Positions 10,212 to 17,598 of a stretch of DNA of 64,000 nt are shown here, in pieces. Origin of the DNA: an uncultured Acidimicrobiia bacterium (lineage in GTDB: Bacteria > Actinomycetota > Acidimicrobiia > Spongiisociales > Spongiisociaceae); NCBI GenBank assembly GCA_958295745.1, contig OY282370.1, positions 124,001 through 188,000 of the forward strand. The letters are read 5' to 3'. A model generated the notes under the pieces. The model was not told the DNA's origin. It saw only the letters and a list, made by a program, of their open reading frames with translations, and did no database searches. The position numbers and the translations under genes are program-made. Every line of letters starts with the position of its first letter. Within the stretch, counting starts at the first letter, position 1.

Positions 10212-12340
10212 CCGCCATCGCCTGGAACATGACCGCCTGGCTGGGGCTCGGCGCGGTGCTGACCGCCCTGGGCGGCGCGGCGGCGCTGGCCTGGAGGGGG
10301 TTGCCCGCCCTGCTGGGGCGCGGCCCGGTGGGCGCCGGGCGGACCCGGGGGCCGGTGTTGTGGATGCTGGGGGGCGCCGCCGCCGCCATGGCCCTGCTGG
10401 AGATAGGGCTGCTGACGAACGACTTCTCTATCTCCTACATCGCCGACAACCATCGGAGCGGCGCCCCTCTGATCTTCACGGCGGCGGCCGGATGGGCGGC
10501 CTTGGAAGGCTCGATCGTCCTCTGGGGTCTGGTGCTGGCGGGCTTCACCGCCTCCGCCTACCGCTCTCTGGCCCGCCCCGGCCATCCCCTGGCGGGCGGA
10601 ACCCTGGCGGTGCTGGGCCTGTTGGGGGTGTTCTGGTTCGGCCTGATGGCCACCGCCGCCAACCCGTTCGCGGTGTGCACGTCGGCCGCCGAAGCCGGAT
10701 GCAGCCTTTCGTCCTGGGCGCCCTGGTCCTTGGCCGACCCGCCGGTGGACGGGCGGGGCGCCAACCCGCTGCTGCAGAACCACATCCTCATGGCGGTCCA
10801 TCCGCCGGTGCTCTACCTGGGTTACGTGGGCTTCTCGGTGCCGTTCGCGATCGGGATCGCCTCCCTGGCGGCCGCCCGCCGGGGGTCCGACTGGCTGGCC
10901 GCCGCCCGCCGCTGGACCCTGGCCGCCTGGGGGTTCCTGACCGCCGGCATCGTCCTGGGCGCCTGGTGGAGTTACGAGGTGCTGGGCTGGGGCGGATACT
11001 GGGCGTGGGATCCGGTGGAGAACGCCTCCTTCATCCCCTGGCTGCTGGCCACGGCCTTCATCCATTCCTCGGTCGTGCAGGCCCGCCGGGGGGTGCTCTC
11101 GTCCTGGAACTACGTGCTGGTGATCGGAACCTTCGCCGCCACCATCCTCGGCACCTTCCTCACCCGCTCGGGGGTCATCGCCTCGGTGCACAGCTTCACC
11201 CAGTCCGCGGTCGGCCCGATCCTGCTGGGGTTCCTGGCGGTGGTGCTGATCGGCGCCCTGGCCCTGTTCGCCCTCAGGGTCCACCTGATCGGCAGCGCCC
11301 CCCGCCTCGACTCCCTCGCCAGCCGGGAGGGGGCCTTCCTGGTCAACAACCTGCTGCTGGCGGTGTTCGCCTTCGTGGTGCTCTCCGGCACGCTCCTCCC
11401 TTTGGGGATCGAAGCGGTCTCGGGCCGCACGGTGGGGGTGGGGAGGCCGTTCTTCGACCGCTGGGCGGCGCCCCTCGCCTACTGCCTGATCCTGACGATG
11501 GGGATCGGCCCGGTAACGCCCTTCCGGGTGGCCCGGCCGGAGGTGATGCGGCGGCGGCTCGTCACTCCCCTGCGGATCGCCCTGGCGGCGGCGGCAGTGG
11601 TGGTGCTGGCGGTGGGCCGCAACCGCCATCTGGTCCTGGTAACCCTCCTGGGGGTCTTCGCGGCGGCGGCCATTCTGCGGCATCTGGCGGTGTCGGTAAG
11701 CGCCCGCCGCCGGGCTTCGGGGGAAGGTGCGGGCGCGGCGATGGTGCGCTTGGTGCTGCGGGACCCCGGTTACTGGGGGGGCCAGCTCTCCCATATGGGG
11801 GTGGCGGTGTTGGCGGCGGGGATCGCGGTGTCCGCCAACCTGTCCCTATCCGGGGCTCTCGACCTGGCCCCCGGGGAGCGTGCTTCGTTCGCCGGTTACG
11901 AGATGGTGTACGAGGGGCCGTTCTCGCGGGTGGAACCGACCCGCACCGTGGTGGGCGCCCGCCTAGAGGTGTTCCGGGGCGGCAGGCCGGCCGCCGTCCT
12001 CCATCCGAGGCTCAACGACTACGGCGGGGCGTCGGGGCCGATAGTCACCCCCGCCGTGCATTCCACCCTCCGGGGAGACCTGTACGTATCTATAACCCGC
12101 CTAGACGAGGAAGGCCTCCACGCCGACGTATGGTCCTACCCCCTTCAGTGGATGGTGTGGCTGGGAGGCCTGATAACCGCCTCCGGGGCCGGGTTCTCGC
12201 TGTTGGCGTCCCGCCGGCGCGCCGGGAGGGGGGGCGCCGGTAGGGGCGGCGGCGGTAGAGGCGGCGGAGTGCGCGACGGGGCGTCCGTCGAGCCGGGCCG
12301 CGCCGCGTCCGTCGAGCCCGCCGTGTCTGACCGTGCCTGA
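10208..12340 (+). CDS. ccmF: Heme lyase subunit CcmF
   Basis: WD-rich motif GWGGYWAWDPVENASFIPWLLATAFIHS; LLQNHILMAVHPPVLYLGYVGF. Confidence 0.96.
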   Translation: MTAIAWNMTAWLGLGAVLTALGGAAALAWRGLPALLGRGPVGAGRTRGPVLWMLGGAAAAMALLEIGLLTNDFSISYIADNHRSGAPLIFTAAAGWAALEGSIVLWGLVLAGFTASAYRSLARPGHPLAGGTLAVLGLLGVFWFGLMATAANPFAVCTSAAEAGCSLSSWAPWSLADPPVDGRGANPLLQNHILMAVHPPVLYLGYVGFSVPFAIGIASLAAARRGSDWLAAARRWTLAAWGFLTAGIVLGAWWSYEVLGWGGYWAWDPVENASFIPWLLATAFIHSSVVQARRGVLSSWNYVLVIGTFAATILGTFLTRSGVIASVHSFTQSAVGPILLGFLAVVLIGALALFALRVHLIGSAPRLDSLASREGAFLVNNLLLAVFAFVVLSGTLLPLGIEAVSGRTVGVGRPFFDRWAAPLAYCLILTMGIGPVTPFRVARPEVMRRRLVTPLRIALAAAAVVVLAVGRNRHLVLVTLLGVFAAAAILRHLAVSVSARRRASGEGAGAAMVRLVLRDPGYWGGQLSHMGVAVLAAGIAVSANLSLSGALDLAPGERASFAGYEMVYEGPFSRVEPTRTVVGARLEVFRGGRPAAVLHPRLNDYGGASGPIVTPAVHSTLRGDLYVSITRLDEEGLHADVWSYPLQWMVWLGGLITASGAGFSLLASRRRAGRGGAGRGGGGRGGGVRDGASVEPGRAASVEPAVSDRA

Positions 12341-12767
12341 CCGGAGTTCCGTGAGGTCCGTCCTGGCCGGGCTGGTCACCGCTGTCCTGGCGGGGGTGGT
12401 GCTCTGGGGCCTGGTGACGGGCGAAGCCGCCGACCGGGACCGGGTGGAGGCGCTGGGTTCCCGCATCCGATGCCCCGTATGCCAGGGCGAGTCGATCGCC
12501 GACTCCCCCACTCAGTACGCCCGGGACATCATGGCCTTCGTAGAGGAGAAGGTGGAGGAAGGTTGGACCGACGAGCAGATCCTCGACTACCTGGAGAACC
12601 GTTTCGCCGGGATACGCCTAGATCCCCGCTTCTCGGGCGGCGCGGTGCTGCTCTGGCTGCTCCCCGCCGCCGCGGCCGGGTTCGGCGTAGTCCTGGCCGC
12701 CCGCCGCCTAATGCGCCCCAGGGATATTCCCGGGCGAGGGAAACCGATGAGTGAACCCGATGAGTGA
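12333..12767 (+). CDS. ccmH: CcmH/CycL family thioreductase
   Basis: IRCPVCQGESIADSPTQYARDIMAFVEEKVEEGWTDEQILDYLENRFG-type motif. Confidence 0.93.
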   Translation: MPDRSSVRSVLAGLVTAVLAGVVLWGLVTGEAADRDRVEALGSRIRCPVCQGESIADSPTQYARDIMAFVEEKVEEGWTDEQILDYLENRFAGIRLDPRFSGGAVLLWLLPAAAAGFGVVLAARRLMRPRDIPGRGKPMSEPDE

Positions 12768-13656
12768 AGACGAGGGAAACCCGATGAGTGAACCCGCCAG
12801 CTCCCCCGCCGCCGGCTCCCCCGCCGCCGCCCGGCGCGCCCTGGCGGAACGGGACATCGAAGAGGTTCGCCGCCAGGAAGCCTCCGGGGAGCTAGACGCC
12901 GAGACCGCCAAGCGGCTGATACGACGTTACCAAGAGGAGATAGACCGGCTAGACCAAGATGGAGACCGCGATGGAGAACGCCCCACCCGGAACCGGTCGG
13001 AAACAGCCCGGAACCGGACGGAGGAGAAGGCGGCGGCCAAGGCGCCCCGTTTCCGCCGCCTGACGGGAACCCTGCTGCTGATAATGGTCTTCATAGGGGT
13101 GGCCGTAACCGCCTTCTACGCGGTGCGCTCCCGCGACGGAGGTTTCATAACCGGAGACGTCGGTGGTCCGGTAGACCTGTCCGAGGTAACCAACGACCAG
13201 ATGGAGGCGGTGATCGCCGCCAACCCGGACCTGCCCGAGATCGCCGCCATGCGGCTGGCCCTGGCCGACCGCTATTTCGAGGAAGGCCGGTTCTCCTCCG
13301 CCCTGCCCCATTATCTAGGCGCCCTAGAGGGAGCCCTAGACCGAGGCCGCCGGGCCAGAGGCATGGCCAGAGTCGGATGGATGAGCCACCTGTCAGGCGC
13401 CGGAGAGGTAGCCGAGGACTACCTGATAAGAGCTGCCGAGATCGATCCCGGCTATCTGGAGACCCGCCTCTTCCGAGGCCTGGTGCGGTTCGACCGAGAT
13501 GACCCCGCCGGGGCCCTAGCCCATCTAGAACCCCTGCTGGCCGAGGAAGACCTCCCCAGCAATATCCGGCAGCTGATAGAGGAAACGGCAACCGAGGCCC
13601 GCAAGTTACTAGAGGGATCGGGGCTAGAGGGGGCGGAGAGCGAGGGGGCCGGATGA
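12751..13656 (+). CDS. CcmI-like TPR protein
   Basis: RRALAERDIEEVRRQEASGELDAETAKRLIRRYQEEI, one TM, TPR-like C-terminus; between ccmH and the thioredoxin gene. Confidence 0.65.
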   Translation: MNPMSEDEGNPMSEPASSPAAGSPAAARRALAERDIEEVRRQEASGELDAETAKRLIRRYQEEIDRLDQDGDRDGERPTRNRSETARNRTEEKAAAKAPRFRRLTGTLLLIMVFIGVAVTAFYAVRSRDGGFITGDVGGPVDLSEVTNDQMEAVIAANPDLPEIAAMRLALADRYFEEGRFSSALPHYLGALEGALDRGRRARGMARVGWMSHLSGAGEVAEDYLIRAAEIDPGYLETRLFRGLVRFDRDDPAGALAHLEPLLAEEDLPSNIRQLIEETATEARKLLEGSGLEGAESEGAG

Positions 13657-14264
13657 GCCCCGCCGGGCGGCGCATCCTGGCAGTAGGGGTGGCGCTGGTA
13701 GGCCTAGCGGTAACGATCCTCGCCGCCAGGTTCGGGACCGAGGCCGACCGAGCCGCCTCGCCGGTTATAGACACCCCGGCCCCCCAGCTGGCCCTCCCCC
13801 GCCTGGAAGGGGCCGGACAGGAAGGGGCCGGAACAGTAGACCTGACCGCCGCAGAGAACGGCGCCCAGGTAACCGTGGTCAACTTCTTCGCCTCCTGGTG
13901 CCTGCAATGCCGCAACGAGCACGCCGACCTAGTCTCCACCGCCGAGGCCTACCAAGACCGGTCAGTGCGCTTCGTAGGGATCGTCTTCCAGGATCGGAAC
14001 GACCGAGCCGCCGCCTTCCTAGACGAGCTGGGCTGGAGCCCCCACACCGACTACGCAACCGACCCAGGCTCCCGCGCCGCCATAGAGTTAGGAGTTTTCG
14101 GAGTCCCAGAGACGATCTTCATAAGCAACGGACAAGTAGTAGGAAAGCTACTAGGCGAGACCGACGCCCTGACCCTGAGCAGCACCCTAGAGCAGATACT
14201 GGCAGGAGAGAAAATAGTATCCAGGCAGGTAGGAGAATACCGCCAAAGCCAAAACGACCGCTAG
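13653..14264 (+). CDS. CcmG/TlpA-like extracytoplasmic thioredoxin
   Basis: N-terminal TM; VVNFFASWCLQCRNEHADL; GVFGVPETIFISNGQVVGK cis-Pro loop. Confidence 0.85.
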   Translation: MSPAGRRILAVGVALVGLAVTILAARFGTEADRAASPVIDTPAPQLALPRLEGAGQEGAGTVDLTAAENGAQVTVVNFFASWCLQCRNEHADLVSTAEAYQDRSVRFVGIVFQDRNDRAAAFLDELGWSPHTDYATDPGSRAAIELGVFGVPETIFISNGQVVGKLLGETDALTLSSTLEQILAGEKIVSRQVGEYRQSQNDR

Positions 14265-14267
14265 CTC

Positions 14268-14462
14268 GTGATATTCGGGGAGAGAGCCCGTTCCAGAAGG
14301 GGGTTGATAATGTCACAGACACGCTATATAATGTTAGATACCAAAACACAAACATCGCCGCCGAGTTCTAGAGAGAGACGGTGATCATATCGGAATCTAG
14401 CCCGGCCCCCCAAGGCCGGGACCCGGCCACGCGCCGGTACCAAGATAACGATCTGAGCGGTG
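14268..14462 (+). repeat. Long direct repeat, copy 1 (interrupted at its right side by the IS110 element; its remainder resumes at about 15768-15838)
   Basis: Aligned by eye to 17161-17350: ATATTCGGGG..TTCCAGAAGGGGGTTGAT..ATGTCACAGA..ATACCAAAACA..GCCGAGTTCTAGAGAG..GGCCCCCCAAGGCCGGGACCCGGCC..ATAACGATCTGAGCGGTG. Confidence 0.9.
14304..14332 (+). promoter_or_regulatory. Near-consensus sigma70-type promoter inside repeat copy 1
   Basis: TTGATA-N17-TATAAT; equivalent in copy 2 is TTGATC-N17-TATAGT. Confidence 0.5.
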
Positions 14463-14467
14463 AGCTC

Positions 14468-15517
14468 CTATGTCAAGACTTGGTGGGTTTGGGGGGTGTT
14501 GGCAGTGGGTTGGAGGTGGGTCCAGACCCGGTCGGAGATGCGTCGTTTGAGGATGCGGATGGCTTCTTTTTTGGTTTTTCCTCGTTGGAGGAGCCGTTCG
14601 TAGTAGCAGCGTCCCTCGGTGCCGGGGCGGGCGATGGGGGTGATGGCCGCGTTGTGGAGGGCCCGGTTGAGTTGGCGGTTGCCGCCTCGGTTGAGCCGGT
14701 GGCGGGTGATCCGTCCTGAGGACGCTTCGATGGGGGCTGTGCCGTTGGCCATGGCGAAGCGGGCTTTGGTCGGATACCGGGCAGCGTCGCCGACTTCGGC
14801 GATGATCTCGGCTGCGGTCAGGTTCCCGATCCCGTAGATGTCGGTGAGGGAAGTGCCCAAGGCGGCGACCAGGCGGGTGATCTGGGTGTCGAGTTTTCTG
14901 ACTTGGCGGAGGAGCCGACGAACGCGGCGGATGCGCCGGCGGGCGATGTCCGCTCGGGTGGTTCTATCTGCGGTGATCAGCCTGACGGCCCGTGCCAAGG
15001 CCTTGTAAGACAACAACCCCGAGCGCAACAGGTTGTGGTAGCCCGGACAAAGCAGGGTAAGGTCGGCGTGGAGGCGGTTGACCTCAGCAGTTCGGGATTC
15101 GACCAACTCACGCCGGTAGAACACCAGAGCACGCAGGTCTTCTAGAGCGTCTTGGGGTCGAGGCGCCGGCAGATCGTCTTCTCGGGCTGCGACCCGGGCT
15201 ATGGCCAAAGCGTCGATGTAGTCGGACTTGCTGCGGGTCCGCAGGGTCTTTCTGGCCTGGGCGGTCATCTGGGTAGGAACTTCCACAACCTCTACCTCGC
15301 GGTCTTCTGCTATCAGAAACAACGCCAGGGGCCGCCCGTAGCTGCCCGACCCCTCGATCCCTACCCGGCCGACGTCATGAGCCTGTAGCCAGGCTTGGGT
15401 TCTGCGGTAACCGGCGGGGGTGTTCGGGAAGGTTCGGCGCTCGATGCTCCGTCCCGTCGGGTCGATGACGCACCCTGCCAGGGTGTCTTTGTGGGAGTCT
15501 ATCCCTGCTGTCGTCAT
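14468..15517 (-). CDS. IS110-family transposase (DEDD_Tnp_IS110 plus Transposase_20)
   Basis: AGIDSHKDTLAGCVID, RSKSDYIDALAIARVA, IYGIGNLTAAEIIAEVGDAARYPTKARFAMANGTAPIEASSGRITRHRLNRGGNRQLNRALH. Confidence 0.96.
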   Translation of the reverse strand: MTTAGIDSHKDTLAGCVIDPTGRSIERRTFPNTPAGYRRTQAWLQAHDVGRVGIEGSGSYGRPLALFLIAEDREVEVVEVPTQMTAQARKTLRTRSKSDYIDALAIARVAAREDDLPAPRPQDALEDLRALVFYRRELVESRTAEVNRLHADLTLLCPGYHNLLRSGLLSYKALARAVRLITADRTTRADIARRRIRRVRRLLRQVRKLDTQITRLVAALGTSLTDIYGIGNLTAAEIIAEVGDAARYPTKARFAMANGTAPIEASSGRITRHRLNRGGNRQLNRALHNAAITPIARPGTEGRCYYERLLQRGKTKKEAIRILKRRISDRVWTHLQPTANTPQTHQVLT

Positions 15518-15767
15518 CAGGGTGTATCCTTTCGGTTGCTGGTCTTACCTTGGGTAGGCCGGTCCGGTATTGCGCAACCATGCGTAGGGAACACACCCGA
15601 CACGTGTGGGCCGTTCAGGCTCCTATCAAGCGACAACTACCGAACCCCGGCAGGCCCGGCGGGGAGGCAATCACCGCTAAAGCCACAGCCATCCCTAGGG
15701 ATGGCTGGGCAGGCGGCGTTGAGCCAAATCCCCGCCGGGGGCCTACCCACCAGCAGTTAAACACGCA
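15518..15767 (-). ncRNA. Candidate bridge RNA / left-end noncoding region of the IS110 element
   Basis: About 250 nt noncoding upstream of the transposase; contains a 22 bp perfect palindrome (15686-15707) and short segments matching both the IS termini and the target site (see findings). Confidence 0.6.
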
Positions 15768-16000
15768 TGGCGGTGGGGGCTGGGCCCAGAGGGCGGCGGC
15801 GCATGGCGGCGATTTTCGCGTTCTAGCTGTGATATTGCCGAGGGTCCACCGGACCCTTCCCCACGCTCCGATTCGGACCTCCAATCAACTCCGCCGGGAT
15901 AGCCGGAGGCCTGCAACCGCTCCAAAAGCACCGGGGGCGCCAGCCCTCCGATGACCAGGACTCCGCTATAGTAGGAAATACCCCAAGAAAGAGGTCGGGC

Positions 16001-16303
16001 GTGAACGCCACCCTCAAACGCCTTACCGCCGAGCGCAACGCCGCCCGCGAACGCCACGCCGCCCTCAAACGCCTTACCGCCGAGCACAACGCCACCCTCG
16101 AACGCCACAACGCCGACATCCACGCCACCCTCGAACGCATAACCGCCGACTTCCACGCCGCCCGCGAACGCCAAACCGCCGACATCCACGCCACCATCAA
16201 GCGATGCATCTCCACCGCCACCTACCGGCTGCTCGGCGCGATGGTGGCGGGGCATGCCGTCACCATCAGCGTGTTGGCGATCCTGATCAACAACAACCTC
16301 TAA
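16001..16303 (+). CDS. Hendecad coiled-coil protein with C-terminal TM (shorter paralogue)
   Basis: GTG start; LKRLTAEHNATLERHNADIHATLERITADFHAARERQTADIHATIKRC then LLGAMVAGHAVTISVLAILINNNL; shares a leader of about 75 bp with the next gene. Confidence 0.6.
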   Translation: MNATLKRLTAERNAARERHAALKRLTAEHNATLERHNADIHATLERITADFHAARERQTADIHATIKRCISTATYRLLGAMVAGHAVTISVLAILINNNL

Positions 16304-16388
16304 CTGCTCTAAAAGCAGCGGGGGCACTCGCCCTCCGATGACCGGGACTCCGCTATAGTGGGAAGTACCCCAAGAAAGGAGGTTGGGC

Positions 16389-16901
16389 GTGGCGGCGGTA
16401 ACAGAAGCGCTGGTGGACACCAAGGACGACCTGACGAAATCCGAACTCCGGGGAGAGATCACCCAGGCGGTCTCCGACATACTGATCGCCCTCGAACGCC
16501 AATCCGCCGAGCACAACGCCAACCTCGAACTCCACGCCTCCGAGCACAACGCCAACCTCGAACGCCACGCCGCCGAGCACAACGCCGCCCTCGAACGCAT
16601 AACCGCCGCCCTCGAACTCCACGCCACCGAGCACAAAGCCGCCCTCGAACGCCAAGCCGCCAACTTCCGCGTCGAACTCAAACGCCAAGCCACCGAGCAC
16701 AAAGCCGCCCTCGAACGCCAAAACACTGCCCTCGAACGCCACACCTCCGAGCAAAACGCCGCCCGCGAACGCCAAACCGCCGACATCCGCGTCGAACTCG
16801 AGCGGCGCATTTCCGTCGCCACCTACTGGCTGTTCGGCGCGATACTGGCGGGGCAAGCCACCACCATCGGCGTGGTGGCGATCCTGATCAACAACCTCTA
16901 G
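16389..16901 (+). CDS. Hendecad coiled-coil protein with C-terminal TM
   Basis: 11-residue repeats LELHASEHNAN/LERHAAEHNAA/LELHATEHKAA/LERQAANFRVE/LKRQATEHKAA; TM LFGAILAGQATTIGVVAILINNL; GGAGG upstream. Confidence 0.7.
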   Translation: MAAVTEALVDTKDDLTKSELRGEITQAVSDILIALERQSAEHNANLELHASEHNANLERHAAEHNAALERITAALELHATEHKAALERQAANFRVELKRQATEHKAALERQNTALERHTSEQNAARERQTADIRVELERRISVATYWLFGAILAGQATTIGVVAILINNL

Positions 16902-17160
16902 CAGTGATATTCGGGGAGGTTGTCCTTGTTCCTTGTTCCTCGGCAAGATGACCGGCGGCGTACGCAACCTTAAGATCTGAGATAGCCGGAGCGGTCGGGT
17001 CGTCTGCGCCGAGGCAGGGTTCATCTGTCGGAGTCCAGGGCGGTAAGGGGTTGTCCGCGACGGCGCGTATGCCGACGCGTGTGATAGACGTCCCCGCAGT
17101 TCGTGTGTTCCGGTCATAGCGGAGGGTCGGCGGCGACGAGAGGCCTGCAAGACCGAGTTG

Positions 17161-17350
17161 GATATTCGGGGGAGCTTGTTCCAGAAGGGGGTTGATCATG
17201 TCACAGATATGCTATATAGTGTTGGATACCAAAACATAAACATCGCTGCCGAGTTCTAGAGAGGGCGGTGATCATATCGGGATACTCGCCGGCCCCCCAA
17301 GGCCGGGACCCGGCCCACGCGCCGGTACCGAGATAACGATCTGAGCGGTG
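17161..17350 (+). repeat. Long direct repeat, copy 2 (continuous across the IS110 target site, on to about 17423)
   Basis: See copy 1; continues GAGGTGGGGGTTGGGCCCAGAGGGCGGCGGCGCATGGC with no IS. Confidence 0.9.
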
Positions 17351-17598
17351 GAGGTGGGGGTTGGGCCCAGAGGGCGGCGGCGCATGGCTGCGATTTTCGC
17401 GTTTCTAGGTGTGATATTCGGGGAGGCTGTCCCTGTTTTGGTAGTGGTGTTGGGTTGGACGGCAAAAGGCGAACAGACTCCACCCCCCCAGGGATCCAAG
17501 AGGCGCAGGAGGAGGGTCGCCGCTCAGCCCCACCACACCCACACCCCATAAACCGGAGGCGTTGCCCTTGTTCCTCGATCTTCGGCGGGACGGCCGGA

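Larger units (their letters stand above)
14461..15769 (-). mobile_element. IS110-family insertion sequence
   Basis: Boundaries inferred from the uninterrupted paralogous site at about 17339-17360; 2 bp TG (CA in transposase orientation) shared at both ends; long 5' noncoding end and short 3' end. Confidence 0.85.

Noticed and set aside
15743-16822. Minus-strand ORFs with GGVDVGGLAFEGG repeats over the coiled-coil genes
   Set aside because: Repetitiveness is the antisense image of the 33-bp hendecad-coding repeats; the plus-strand genes have starts, ribosome-binding sites and a TM.
16888-17199. 103-aa minus-strand ORF between the coiled-coil gene and repeat copy 2 as a transposase remnant
   Set aside because: No recognisable transposase motif; not supportable by eye.
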